From NCBI RefSeq assembly GCF_013002715.1, contig NZ_JABENB010000001.1:1984001-2048000 (forward strand): DNA of 64,000 nucleotides, written 5' to 3'. The translations under genes were made by a program, and so were the position numbers. This document shows positions 52,708-62,138 of this stretch, piece by piece (positions within the stretch are counted from its first letter, which is position 1; the number at the start of each line of letters is the position of its first letter). The notes below the pieces were generated by a model. It did not search any database, was not told where the DNA came from, and worked only from the letters and a program-made list of their open reading frames with translations. Origin of the DNA: Flexivirga aerilata. Lineage in GTDB: Bacteria > Actinomycetota > Actinomycetes > Actinomycetales > Dermatophilaceae.

Positions 52708-55700
52708 TTAGCGACGGAGGCGCAGGCCTCGGGTGGTCGGGTGAAAACCGTTGTCGGACAACGACTTCAGCAGTGGATGGTCCGACCGAAGCGCCGGGGA
52801 ACCGTTCACGGTCTCCACGGTGAGACCGCGCAGCGCCGGTGCACCCCGCGCAGCGGACGTGCCGGTCACCGCCGCAGCCAGTGCGCGGGCGGCGGCGTCG
52901 AGCGTCACCGGATCGTCGTCGAAGGTCAGCACGGTCTTGCCGCCTCGCTCGACGTAGAGGACGAGCGCGCCGTCGACGAGCACGACCATCGCGCCCGCGC
53001 GGCGGCCGGGGCGGTGTTGCTGGTCGTCCGGGCGGACCGGCCAGGGCAGTGCCGCGCCGAACGGGTTTGCCGGGTCGGCCGCGGCGAGCACCACCGCGTC
53101 GAGCGTCTCGGGCGGCGGCACGTCCCACGGATTGCGCGGTGTGGCAATGGCTTTGCCGCTGGCGCGCAGCCGGTCGACGGCGCCCGCGCCGCCGAACTGT
53201 GCCGCGCCGAGACCCTCCACGAAGTAGCCGCGCCGCACGCGGCCGGACTCCTCCGCAGCGGCGAGCACTCGGTAGACGCCGGCGAAGCCGCCGGGCACAC
53301 CCTCGGCCTGCACGGCGCCGCGCGTGACGATGCCGTGCCGGTCGAGCAGCACCTCCGCCTGGGCGAAAGCCCTTGCGGTGACGTCACTTTCGACCACCGG
53401 CAGCAGCGCCCAGCGCCCCGTCGCAGTGGGTGGCCCGTTGCGGGAGGGCATCGCCGGGCGGGCGGATCGACCCAGGCCACCGATCCCGGGGCGCCCGTGT
53501 CGAGACTGCCGCGGACCGGCTGATCGGGTCTTGTGGGCGGTGCGGCCACCGGCGAGCAGGGCGCGCACCGGCCCGAAGGTGTCGCCGCTGACCCGGCCCG
53601 ACCAGACGAGATCCCAGAGCGCAGAGAGCATTTCGTCGTCGGCGACGCGTTCGCCACCGGCGTGCACCGCGTCGCTGAGGGCACGGAAGAAGTAGGCGCC
53701 ACCGCCGTCGAGAGCGGTCAGCAGGTCGCGGTGCAGCGGGGTGAGGTCGACGGTCTCGTCCGGAGGGGCGAGTGTCAGCGGCGCGGTGTCGGCGACGTGC
53801 AGCGACACCCAACCGTCGTCGCCGGGCAGGGCGGCGTGCCCCTGCCAGACGACCTCACCGCTCGCCATGAGTTCGTCCAGCATCCCGGGGCTGTATGACG
53901 CGACCCGCGTCGGCAGCACCAGCGACTCCAGGGCGCTGGCCGGCACCCGCGCCCCGGCCAGTTGCTCGACGGCGCGCAGCAATCCGTCGATCCCGCGCAG
54001 TTTGCCGCCGACGCCCTGCCACTGGGGGAGGAATGCCACCAGATCGCGCGGTGGCACCGGCTCGACCTCGGCGCGCAGCGACGCCAGGGAGCGGCGCTTG
54101 ATCGTGCGCAGCACCTCGGGGTCGCAGTAGTCGATGCCGTGGACGCCGCCGCCGAGTTCGGCGGGCAGGAACTCGCCCTCCACCAGGCGGCCGGCCGCGA
54201 CCAGACGGCGGAGCGTGTCGTGCGCGACCGCGCGACCGACCCCGAGGGCGCGGGCGGCGGCGACGTCGGGGAACGGGCCGTGGGTGCGCGCATGGCGCGC
54301 GACCAGGTCGCCGAGCGGGTCGTCGGCGGGCTCGAGGAAGGCTGCCGGCACACCGGGCGGCACCGCGACTCCGAGGGCGTCGCGCAGGCGGGCGGCGTCC
54401 TCGACCGCGGCGTAGCGGATGGCGTCGTCCCAGCGCAGCTCGATCAGCCGCCGGGCCTCCACGAGTTGACCGAGCCAGCCGGACACCTGGCTCCGCACCT
54501 CCTCCCGCGTGCGGTCGGTGACCTGCTCGAGGGTGAGTGGGCCGAGCACCCGCACCAGGTCGGCGACGTCCTCGGCGTCGCGCGCCTGCCGTTCTTCGGT
54601 GAGCCGCTGCAGCCCGGCTTCGGTCTGCGAAATCACTTGGGCGTCAAGGAGTTCGCGCAGGGAGGCGCCTTCCCCAGTGCCGAGGAGGTCGGCCAGGAGA
54701 GAGGGGTCGAGGGACAGCGCGGCAGCGCGACGCTCGGCGAGCGGGGAGTCGCCCTCGTAGAGGAACTGTGCGACATACCCGAAGAGCAGGCTGGTCGCGA
54801 AGGGCGACGGTGAGTCGGTGTCGACCTGCACCACCCGGATGCGACGCGCCGCGACGTCCCGCATGAGCTGGGTCAGCCCGGGCACGTCGAAGACGTCCTG
54901 CAGACACTCGCGCACCGCTTCGAGCACGATCGGGAACGACGGGTAGCGCGAGGCGACCTCGAGCAGTTGCGCCGACCTCTGGCGCTGCTGCCAGAGCGCC
55001 TGCCGGCGACCCGGGTTGCGGCGTGGCAGCAGCAGCGCGCGGGCCGCGCATTCGCGGAATCGCGATGCGAACAAAGCAGATCCGCCGATCTCGGCGGTGA
55101 CGATCTCGGTGACCTCGTCGGCGTCGACCAGCACCTGGTCCAGCAGGTCCGGCGACTGCGCGAGGTCTCCGTCGCCGAGATCGGGTAGCCGAAGCACGAT
55201 GCCGTCGTCACCGTGCATCGCCTGCACGTCGACGCCGAACTTCTCGCGCATGCGGGCCGCGATGGCGAGCGCCCAGGGTGCGTGCACCGGCGCGCCGTAC
55301 GACGAATGGACGACGACCCGCCAGTCGCCGAGTTCGTCGCGGAAGCGTTCGACCACGATCGCCTTGTCGTGCGGCACCTGACCGGTCGCCTCGCGCTGCT
55401 CGCGCAGATAGGCGAGCAGGTTGTCCGCCGCCCACTCGTCGAGGCCGGTCGCGCGCACGCGGGCGTGGGCGGCGTCTTCCTCGGCGGCGACCAGCTCGCG
55501 CACGAAAGCGCCTACGGCAGAGCCCAATTCGACCGGGCGGCCGGGGGAGTCGCCGCGCCAGAACGGCAGCCGGCCGGGTTGCCCGGGCGCCGGGGAGACC
55601 AGCACCTGGTCGTGGGTGATGTCCTCGATGCGCCAGCTGCTCGTGCCCAGTGTGAAGATGTCGCCGACGCGCGACTCGTAGACCATCTCCTCGTCGAGTT

Positions 55701-57390
55701 CGCCGACGCGGCGGCCGGGCCCTTCACCGGATGCGAGGAACACGCCATACAGCCCACGGTCGGGGATGGTGCCACCGCTGGTCACCGCGAGTCGTTGCGC
55801 GCCGCGGCGGCCGGTGAGCGTGTCGGTGATGCGGTCCCACACGATGCGCGGCCGCAGCTCGGCGAACTCGTCGGACGGGTAGCGGCCGGCGAGCATGTCG
55901 AGCACCGACTCCAGCACGGTGCGGGGCAGGCTGGCGAACGACGCCGTGCGCTGCACGAGTTGCTGCAGGTCGTCGACCGTCCAGTCGTCCATGGCGCACA
56001 TCGCGACGACGTGCTGCGCCAGCACGTCGACCGGATTGCTCGGCACCGCAAGGGATTCGATCAAACCCGAGCGCATGCGGTCGACCACGACGGAGGTCTG
56101 CACCAGGTCCCCGCGGAACTTCGGGAAGAGCACACCGTGCGACACCGCACCGACCTGGTGACCGGCGCGGCCGACGCGCTGCAGTCCGCTCGCGACACTC
56201 GGCGGCGACTCGACCTGGATGACGAGGTCGACCGCTCCCATGTCGATGCCGAGCTCGAGTGAGCTGGTGGCCACGACCGCCGGAAGGCGGCCCGACTTCA
56301 GTGCATCCTCGATGTCGGCGCGCTGGTCCTTGCTGACCGAGCCGTGGTGCGCTCGGGCCAATACCGCTGGTGCGCCACCGGATTGGCCGGCCTGTCCCAT
56401 GAGTTGGGCGGGTGGCGCGGTGCTGGTTGCTGCGTCGGTGGGAGGCGCGTCGAGCTGCTGCCGGTCGGCCCAGATCTCGTTGAGCCGGGCGGTGAGTCGC
56501 TCGGCGAGCCGGCGCGAGTTGGCGAAGACGATCGTCGAGCGGTGCTCGGCGATGAGGTCGACGATGCGTTCCTCGACGTGCGGCCAGATCGACGACCGCT
56601 CGACCGGGCCGGCCGCCGGTCCGGTGAGATCGTCGGTGACCCGGCCGAGCTCGGTCAGGTCCGGCACTGGGACCACGACGTCGAGCTGCCACGACTTGTC
56701 GGCCCGTGGCTGCACGGTGGTGACCGGGCGGCCACCGGCGAGGAACCGGGCGACCTCCTCGACCGGGCGGACGGTGGCCGACAGCCCGATGCGCTGCGCA
56801 GGCTTGGGCAGGATCGCGTCGAGCCGCTCGAGGGAGAGCGCCAGGTGCGCGCCGCGTTTGGTGCCGGCGACCGCGTGTACCTCGTCGACGATGACCGTCT
56901 CGACGCCGGCGAGCGCCTCGCGGCCTGCGGAGGTGAGGAGCAGGAAGAGCGACTCCGGGGTGGTGATCAGCACGTTGCTCGGCCGGCGGGCGAAGCTCCG
57001 GCGGTCGGCGGCCGGGGTGTCGCCGGACCGCACCGCGACACTCACGTCGGGCGCGGGCAGGTCGAGTCGCTGCGCCGCGTGCCCGATGCCGACGAGCGGC
57101 GAGCGCAGGTTGCGTTCGACGTCGACGGCGAGCGCCTTCATCGGTGAGATGTAGAGCACCCGGCAGCGCTTCATCGGGTCGTCGGGCACCGGCTCGCGGG
57201 CCATGGAGTCGATCGCCCAGAGGAACGCCGACAGCGTCTTGCCCGAACCGGTGGGCGCCACCACCAGCGTGTGCTCGCCGCTGCTGATCGCGCGCCAGGC
57301 GCCGTCCTGGGCGGCCGTGGGCGCGCTGAAGGACCCCTCGAACCACGCGCGGGTGGCAGGGGAGAAGCGCTGCAGGACGTCATCGGGCAT
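52708..57390 (-). CDS. lhr: ATP-dependent helicase Lhr
   Basis: 1560-aa superfamily 2 helicase (Large helicase-related), a 3'-5' DNA translocase active on RNA:DNA hybrids and tied to DNA repair in mycobacteria. Motif I is APTGSGKT (about 45-52), motif II is DEVH, motif III is SATVRP, and the motif VI region is QRVGRAGH (about 410). The Lhr winged-helix and DEAD/H-associated domains follow, and a long C-terminal part completes the full-length type. No truncation or frameshift is seen. ATG 57390 is the start. It is divergent from the DUF3046 gene over a 217-bp region with tandem repeats. Confidence 0.95.
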   Translation of the reverse strand: MPDDVLQRFSPATRAWFEGSFSAPTAAQDGAWRAISSGEHTLVVAPTGSGKTLSAFLWAIDSMAREPVPDDPMKRCRVLYISPMKALAVDVERNLRSPLVGIGHAAQRLDLPAPDVSVAVRSGDTPAADRRSFARRPSNVLITTPESLFLLLTSAGREALAGVETVIVDEVHAVAGTKRGAHLALSLERLDAILPKPAQRIGLSATVRPVEEVARFLAGGRPVTTVQPRADKSWQLDVVVPVPDLTELGRVTDDLTGPAAGPVERSSIWPHVEERIVDLIAEHRSTIVFANSRRLAERLTARLNEIWADRQQLDAPPTDAATSTAPPAQLMGQAGQSGGAPAVLARAHHGSVSKDQRADIEDALKSGRLPAVVATSSLELGIDMGAVDLVIQVESPPSVASGLQRVGRAGHQVGAVSHGVLFPKFRGDLVQTSVVVDRMRSGLIESLAVPSNPVDVLAQHVVAMCAMDDWTVDDLQQLVQRTASFASLPRTVLESVLDMLAGRYPSDEFAELRPRIVWDRITDTLTGRRGAQRLAVTSGGTIPDRGLYGVFLASGEGPGRRVGELDEEMVYESRVGDIFTLGTSSWRIEDITHDQVLVSPAPGQPGRLPFWRGDSPGRPVELGSAVGAFVRELVAAEEDAAHARVRATGLDEWAADNLLAYLREQREATGQVPHDKAIVVERFRDELGDWRVVVHSSYGAPVHAPWALAIAARMREKFGVDVQAMHGDDGIVLRLPDLGDGDLAQSPDLLDQVLVDADEVTEIVTAEIGGSALFASRFRECAARALLLPRRNPGRRQALWQQRQRSAQLLEVASRYPSFPIVLEAVRECLQDVFDVPGLTQLMRDVAARRIRVVQVDTDSPSPFATSLLFGYVAQFLYEGDSPLAERRAAALSLDPSLLADLLGTGEGASLRELLDAQVISQTEAGLQRLTEERQARDAEDVADLVRVLGPLTLEQVTDRTREEVRSQVSGWLGQLVEARRLIELRWDDAIRYAAVEDAARLRDALGVAVPPGVPAAFLEPADDPLGDLVARHARTHGPFPDVAAARALGVGRAVAHDTLRRLVAAGRLVEGEFLPAELGGGVHGIDYCDPEVLRTIKRRSLASLRAEVEPVPPRDLVAFLPQWQGVGGKLRGIDGLLRAVEQLAGARVPASALESLVLPTRVASYSPGMLDELMASGEVVWQGHAALPGDDGWVSLHVADTAPLTLAPPDETVDLTPLHRDLLTALDGGGAYFFRALSDAVHAGGERVADDEMLSALWDLVWSGRVSGDTFGPVRALLAGGRTAHKTRSAGPRQSRHGRPGIGGLGRSARPAMPSRNGPPTATGRWALLPVVESDVTARAFAQAEVLLDRHGIVTRGAVQAEGVPGGFAGVYRVLAAAEESGRVRRGYFVEGLGAAQFGGAGAVDRLRASGKAIATPRNPWDVPPPETLDAVVLAAADPANPFGAALPWPVRPDDQQHRPGRRAGAMVVLVDGALVLYVERGGKTVLTFDDDPVTLDAAARALAAAVTGTSAARGAPALRGLTVETVNGSPALRSDHPLLKSLSDNGFHPTTRGLRLRR

Positions 57391-57446
57391 GTAGCACTAG
57401 CTTCGCACCGAGCACCGACAGCCGCTCCATCCCGTATGACGGCCGG

Positions 57447-57575
57447 GGCTGGGGCGTGCAGAAGTCGCGACGGTCGCGGGGTATGCACGCGGAACCGGGC
57501 TGGGGCGTGCACAAGTCGCGACGGTTGCGGGCTGTGCACGCGGATGGTTGCGGGTTGTGCGCGGGCGCGATGCGA
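57447..57575. repeat. 51-bp tandem repeat in the lhr/DUF3046 divergent region
   Basis: Two copies start at 57447 and 57498 with GGCTGGGGCGTGCA; each includes AAGTCGCGACGGT and TGCACGCGGA. A partial third copy (GGTTGCGGGTTGTGC) follows. The self-complementary GTCGCGAC core could be a protein site; no known operator was recognised. Confidence 0.7.
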
Positions 57576-57595
57576 GCGCCCCAGCCCACGCCGCC

Positions 57596-57601
57596 TACGC
57601 T
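57596..57601 (+). promoter_or_regulatory. -10 box of the leaderless DUF3046 gene
   Basis: TACGCT stands 6 nt before the GTG at 57608. Confidence 0.45.
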
Positions 57602-57607
57602 GGCGAG

Positions 57608-57841
57608 GTGAAGCTTTCCGAATACCGGCGCCTGATGGCCGACGAGTTCGGCTCGGCATACGCCGGCGTGCTCGGCAGCACCCACGTGCTGCAGGCGCTC
57701 GGCGACCGCACCCCGGACGAGGCGCTGGCCGACGGGGTCAAGCCGCGCCAGGTGTGGGAGGCGATCTGCGACGACCTGCAGGTCCCGCCCGAACGCCGCC
57801 TCGGCAAGGACCTGCCGATCCGCGAGCGCCGGGACGGCTGA
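57608..57841 (+). CDS. DUF3046 family protein
   Basis: 77-aa cytosolic protein of the actinobacterial DUF3046 family, function unknown. The sequence KLSEYRRLMADEFGSAYAGV and the later KPRQVWEAICDDLQVPPERR are typical of the family. It usually sits immediately before recA; here the next gene is a TetR regulator instead. The GTG start fits both the family length and the leaderless -10 box. Confidence 0.88.
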   Translation: MKLSEYRRLMADEFGSAYAGVLGSTHVLQALGDRTPDEALADGVKPRQVWEAICDDLQVPPERRLGKDLPIRERRDG

Positions 57842-57942
57842 GCGCCTTCACCGCGGCGGTGCATCGAGGCTGGGCGACAGGCCGATCACTTCCTCGGGCG
57901 CGACCCGGGGCGCACCGCTGAGGGGGCGTCAGTGACACGTGT

Positions 57943-57963
57943 TATGTAAGCATCGCATACATA
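57943..57963. promoter_or_regulatory. operator candidate of the TetR gene
   Basis: TATGTAAGC and GCATACATA (one mismatch) flank a 3-nt centre, 18-38 nt before the TetR ATG and overlapping its probable promoter (TAGGCT at 57962). Autoregulation is likely. TCAGTG (57929-57934) upstream and the ATGTAA half recur in the operator at 62139-62176. Confidence 0.5.
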
Positions 57964-57980
57964 GGCTGTATGCTGGAGAA

Positions 57981-58565
57981 ATGGTGGACAAGCAGCAGGC
58001 GAGCTACCACCACGGCGACCTGCCCGCGACGCTGGTGCGGACGGCCGTGGAGATGCTCGACGAGGACGGCGAGGTCGAACTCTCGTTGCGTGCCGTGGCG
58101 CGCAAGGCGGGGGTGTCGAGCGCCGCGCCATACCGGCATTTCCCCGACCGCATCTCGCTGCTGTCGGCGGTGGCGGCCGTGGGCTACCAGGAGCTGATGG
58201 CCGGGCTCGCCGCCCGGCACCCGCAGCCCGCGTCGACCGCCGACCTGGCCGATCTCGCCGTGGCGTATGTCGAGTTCGCGCTCGACCGGCCGGGGCTGTT
58301 CCGGGTGATGTTCGCCGAGGGCTGCGATCGCACCAGCCCCGATCGGGTGGCCGCGGTCGACGCGATCCACGCCTACCTGCGGGAGGCGGTCGGCCGGGTG
58401 GTCGAGACCGACGACCCGTCCGCCACCGCCACCGGCATGTGGGCCCTCGTGCACGGGCTGGCCTTCCTCTACCTCGACGGCAAGCTCGACGCGTCGTCGC
58501 GCAAGGAGGTCGCCGCGCGCATCCGGCAGACCGTGGTCGCCATGCAGGAGGCCCGGTCGAGGTGA
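57981..58565 (+). CDS. TetR family transcriptional regulator
   Basis: 194-aa repressor. The N-terminal HTH is complete (LSLRAVARKAGVSSAAPYRH then FPDRISLLSAVAAVGY, about 35-65), and the C-terminal ligand domain (TetR_C_33-like) follows. ATG 57981 is chosen; the longer frame starts inside the operator-like palindrome. It converges on a three-gene metabolic operon (62113 to 58615) whose upstream palindrome shares sequence blocks with its own, so it is the likely regulator. Confidence 0.88.
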   Translation: MVDKQQASYHHGDLPATLVRTAVEMLDEDGEVELSLRAVARKAGVSSAAPYRHFPDRISLLSAVAAVGYQELMAGLAARHPQPASTADLADLAVAYVEFALDRPGLFRVMFAEGCDRTSPDRVAAVDAIHAYLREAVGRVVETDDPSATATGMWALVHGLAFLYLDGKLDASSRKEVAARIRQTVVAMQEARSR

Positions 58566-58570
58566 CCGGC

Positions 58571-58601
58571 CCGGCCGGCCAGTCCGGCCAGTCCGGCCAG
58601 C
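58571..58601. repeat. 9-bp tandem repeat between convergent genes
   Basis: Three copies of CCGGCCAGT (last one partial), lying between the TetR and quinone oxidoreductase stops. Confidence 0.6.
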
Positions 58602-58614
58602 CTTGTCGGCGTTG

Positions 58615-59589
58615 TCAGTTGTCGTCCGGCAGGAGGAGCACCTTGCCGACCGAACCCGCCGAGTCGAGCAGCGCCTGACCCTCGGCGGCGTCGCGCAGCG
58701 GCAACTTCGCCGAGATGACCGGACGCACGGATCCGTCTGCGATCAAAGGCCATTCGCCCTCGCAGACCGCCTCGACGATCTCCGCCTTCGAGCCGGGACC
58801 AGTGGTCGGCCGGTTGCGCACGTTGGTGCCGATGACACGGGCGCGCTTGCCGATGAGTTCGGCGATGTTGAGCTCGCCGACCAGACCGCCCTGCATGCCG
58901 ATGATCACCAGCCGGCCGCCCGGCGCGAGAGCCTTCACGTTGGGGCCGAGGTAGCTCGCCGCCATGATGTCCAGGATGACGTCGACCTGCCCGGCCAGCT
59001 CCTCGGCGAAGTCCTGCTCGCGGTAGTTGATCACGATGTCCGCGCCCAGCTCGCGACAGCGCTGCGCCTTGTCCTCCGAGCCCACGGTCACCGCGACCTT
59101 CGCGCCCAACGCCTTCGCCACCTGTATGGCGTGGGTCCCGATCCCGCCGCCACCGCCGTGCACGAGCAACGTCTCACCCGCGCGCAGGCCGGCCTCGACC
59201 ACGAGGTTGGACCAGACGGTGCTCGCGACCTCGGGCAGCGCGGCCGCGTCGACGACCGAGACGCCGTCGGGGATCGGGAGGAGCTGACCGACGGGCACGA
59301 CTGCGAACTGGGCATATCCGCCACCGGCGAGGAGTGCGCAGACCGGGTCGCCGACCGACCAGCCGGTCACGTCGGCACCGACCTTCGCGATGGTGCCGGC
59401 GATCTCCAGGCCCATGATGTCGGTGATGCCCGCAGGCGGCGGGTAGAGCCCCAGCCGTTGCATCAGGTCGGCCCGGTTGATGCCGGCGGCCTGCACCTTG
59501 ACCAGCACCTCGTCCGGGCCGGGCTCGGGAGTCGGCACCTCGGTCAGGCGCAGGTCCTGGGTCTTGTCGTCGACAGTTATCGCTTGCAT
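58615..59589 (-). CDS. NAD(P)H-quinone oxidoreductase (zinc-free MDR family, QOR/PIG3-like)
   Basis: 324-aa medium-chain reductase. The opening QAITVDDKTQDLRLTEVPTP and GINRADLMQRLGLYPPPAG match the QOR/PIG3-like group, which lacks catalytic zinc. The cofactor motif is HGGGGGIGTHAIQVAKALGA, and Tyr/Arg-type NADPH contacts are plausible. It may reduce quinones or enoyl compounds. GAAGGAAAC lies just before ATG 59589. It is the last gene of the operon starting at 62113, 44 nt after the SSADH gene. Confidence 0.9.
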   Translation of the reverse strand: MQAITVDDKTQDLRLTEVPTPEPGPDEVLVKVQAAGINRADLMQRLGLYPPPAGITDIMGLEIAGTIAKVGADVTGWSVGDPVCALLAGGGYAQFAVVPVGQLLPIPDGVSVVDAAALPEVASTVWSNLVVEAGLRAGETLLVHGGGGGIGTHAIQVAKALGAKVAVTVGSEDKAQRCRELGADIVINYREQDFAEELAGQVDVILDIMAASYLGPNVKALAPGGRLVIIGMQGGLVGELNIAELIGKRARVIGTNVRNRPTTGPGSKAEIVEAVCEGEWPLIADGSVRPVISAKLPLRDAAEGQALLDSAGSVGKVLLLPDDN

Positions 59590-59633
59590 GAGTTTCCTTC
59601 GTGGTCGTGAGGTGTGGTGGATCGGGCCGGCGC

Positions 59634-61214
59634 TCATTTGACGCCGGGCACGCGTCGCAGCAGGCGGAAGGCCGCCGTGACGACCCGCGCGTAGAGCGCC
59701 GGACTGACTCCGTCGGGTGCGCCGACGGGCAGGACGCGTTCGACCGCGATCGTCTGGGCGTCGGTGTACTTGGTGATGCCGTGCTCGCCGTGGCGACTGC
59801 CGATGCCGGAGGCCTTCATCCCGCCCATCGGCGCGTCGATCGAGCCCCACGTCGCGGCATACGCGTCGTTGACGTTGACCGTGCCGGCCTGCAGCCGGGC
59901 GGCCACCGACCGTCCGCGCTCCGGATCCGACGTCCACACACTGAAATTCAGGCCGTACTCGCTGTCGTTGGCCCGGGCGATCGCTTCCTCCTCGGTCGCG
60001 ACCCGGTAGAGCGAGACGACCGGCCCGAAGGTCTCGTGCGCGAACACCGTCATCTCTTCGGTGACGTCGGTGAGGATGGTCGGCTCGTAGAAGTGCGGGC
60101 CGAGGTCGGGCCGTGGGCGGCCACCGGCGAGCACGGTCGCGCCCTTGTCCTTGGCGTCCTGGACATGGTCGGTCACCGTGCCGAACTGCTTGGCGGAGAT
60201 CAGCGAGCCGATGTCGCCCGAGTAGTCGAGCGCCGGGGAAAGCGTCAGCGCGCGGGCCGCCTGCGCGAACTTCGCGGTGAACTCCTCCCACAGCGTCGCC
60301 GGCAGATAGATGCGCTCGATCGAGATGCACAGCTGGCCGGTGTTGGAGAAGCATGCGCGCACGGCGCCGGCCACGGCGTTGTCGACATCGGCGTCGTCCA
60401 GCACGAGCAGGGCGTTCTTGCCGCCCAGCTCCATGGAGCAGTCGATGAGCCGCTCGCCCGCCTGGCCGGCGACGGTGCGGCCGACGGCGGTCGAGCCGGT
60501 GAACATCAAGAAGTCCGACTGCTCGATGATCGCGCTGCCGAGCTCGGCCCCGGAGCCGGTGACCACCTGCACCAGACCGGCGGGAAGCCCTGCCTCCTCG
60601 AGCAATTCGACCGCCCAGAGTGCGGCAAAGGGCGTTTGCTGGTCGGGCTTGGTGAGCACGGCGTTGCCGGCCATGATCGCCGGGAGAGCGTCGCTGATGC
60701 CGAGGGTGAGCGGGTAGTTCCAGGGCGAGATCACCCCGACCAGACCCTTCGGGTGGCGCAGCTCGGTGACCTTGGTCAGCGCGAGCTGCACGCCCTGACG
60801 GCGCTTCGGCTGCAGGTAGTCGGCGGCGGTATGCGCGTAGTAGCGCGCGTTGAGGGAGACGTCCATGATCTCCTCGAACGCGTGCCGGCGAGCCTTGCCG
60901 TTCTCCAGCTGGATCAGGTCGAGCACCTCGTTCTGCCGCTTCAGCACCAGGTCGTGGAAGCGCAGCATGATGGCGGCGCGATGCTCGAACGACATTGCGG
61001 CCCAGGCGGGTTGGACGGCGCGCGCTCGCGAGGCCGCCGCTGCGACGTCATCGGGGGTGCACCGCGGCACCTGCCCGAGATCATCGCCGGTCATGGCGTT
61101 GCTGACGACGAGAGCGGGCCGTTCGCCGACGGTCTCCACTCGTGCCACCAGGGAGTCCAGACGCGTCGGATTCACTGATCCAAGAGCTGTTTTCGTCGTG
61201 ATGGTCGCACTCAT
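59634..61214 (-). CDS. succinate-semialdehyde dehydrogenase (NADP+), aldehyde dehydrogenase family
   Basis: 526-aa ALDH of the actinobacterial GabD2/SSADH type. Motifs are SPWNYPLTL, FTGSTAVGR (cofactor), ELGGKNALLV with the general-base Glu, and NTGQLCISIERIY with the catalytic Cys; PMGGMKASGIGSRHGEHG is near the end. It is assigned to oxidation of succinic semialdehyde or a similar aldehyde. The ATG overlaps the stop of the decarboxylase-like gene (ATGA at 61211-61214). A basic C-terminal tail is slightly longer than usual. Confidence 0.9.
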   Translation of the reverse strand: MSATITTKTALGSVNPTRLDSLVARVETVGERPALVVSNAMTGDDLGQVPRCTPDDVAAAASRARAVQPAWAAMSFEHRAAIMLRFHDLVLKRQNEVLDLIQLENGKARRHAFEEIMDVSLNARYYAHTAADYLQPKRRQGVQLALTKVTELRHPKGLVGVISPWNYPLTLGISDALPAIMAGNAVLTKPDQQTPFAALWAVELLEEAGLPAGLVQVVTGSGAELGSAIIEQSDFLMFTGSTAVGRTVAGQAGERLIDCSMELGGKNALLVLDDADVDNAVAGAVRACFSNTGQLCISIERIYLPATLWEEFTAKFAQAARALTLSPALDYSGDIGSLISAKQFGTVTDHVQDAKDKGATVLAGGRPRPDLGPHFYEPTILTDVTEEMTVFAHETFGPVVSLYRVATEEEAIARANDSEYGLNFSVWTSDPERGRSVAARLQAGTVNVNDAYAATWGSIDAPMGGMKASGIGSRHGEHGITKYTDAQTIAVERVLPVGAPDGVSPALYARVVTAAFRLLRRVPGVK

Positions 61215-62113
61215 GAGCGCGTCGCCACCGAGATCGGTGCGGGCAGGTGCAGCGCGATCTGCACCTCGGTCGCCACCTCGAACTGCAACGGCCGGATGGT
61301 CTCCAGCGACCGCAGGTCGTCCGACACGCGGCCGTTGCCGAGCTCGACGTCGACCTTCCGCGGAAGGAGTTGCACGCCGGAGGCGAGCACGTTGGTCTGG
61401 CTCAGCGTCGAGAACCAGTCGTCGCCGATCTGGGTGTAGGACGTGAGCGATCCGACCTTGCTCCCGCTGGGGTAGTGCTTCTGCTTCGGGGTGCGCGCCG
61501 TCAGCGCGATGTCGGTGCCGCCGGTGTCGTTCGCCACCCGCGCGGAGGTGCGTGCGGCGTCGATGTCGACGTCGAGCTCGGTGACCCACTTGGGGAAGCC
61601 GTATCCGTCGTGGCCGCGCACCTGCGCGATCTGGGTGTTCACCGGTAGTGACATCACATACGCGTAGAGGTGGTTGTTGCCCAAAGCCGTTGCCAGGTCG
61701 GCAAATCCGACGTGACCGTGCCGCGCCGGACGCACCGCGGCACCGACGGCCGCCTCGGTGTAGAAGTCGATGTCGGCGACGTCGTAACGGAAGAACATCA
61801 CGAAGGCGAGGCCGATGCCGGGCGCCACCTCGAGCGGGTCCAGCTCGCGGGGGAGGCGCGAGCGGATCGCGCCGGTCTTGGCCAGGTAGGTGAGGCGCGC
61901 GGTGGAGTTGCGGTAGTAGAAGTTGGGCGTGAGCGTGGTGCCGATCGGCGACTCCACCACGGTCTTGGGGATGCTCCGGAAGAAGCTCACGTCACTGACA
62001 CGCGGATCACGCGCGACCTCGTCGAGGTCGGAATTCATCCGGAAACGGTCGTAGTACCCGCCCTTCGGCACCGGAACGGTGTGGGTGCCAAGGGTGACGT
62101 CGACGGTGTCCAT
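61211..62113 (-). CDS. acetoacetate decarboxylase-like protein
   Basis: 300-aa member of the acetoacetate decarboxylase superfamily. The Schiff-base Lys lies in GYGFPKWVTELDV; the middle portion (MSLPVNTQIAQVRGHDGYGF) matches the ADC fold. Many members are not decarboxylases but aldolase-dehydratases or hydratases, so the reaction is open. AAGGAG lies 7-9 nt before the ATG. It leads the operon with SSADH and quinone oxidoreductase, and a large palindrome at 62139-62176 precedes it. Confidence 0.85.
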   Translation of the reverse strand: MDTVDVTLGTHTVPVPKGGYYDRFRMNSDLDEVARDPRVSDVSFFRSIPKTVVESPIGTTLTPNFYYRNSTARLTYLAKTGAIRSRLPRELDPLEVAPGIGLAFVMFFRYDVADIDFYTEAAVGAAVRPARHGHVGFADLATALGNNHLYAYVMSLPVNTQIAQVRGHDGYGFPKWVTELDVDIDAARTSARVANDTGGTDIALTARTPKQKHYPSGSKVGSLTSYTQIGDDWFSTLSQTNVLASGVQLLPRKVDVELGNGRVSDDLRSLETIRPLQFEVATEVQIALHLPAPISVATRS

Positions 62114-62138
62114 CGCTGCTCAACTCCTTACATGTTTT

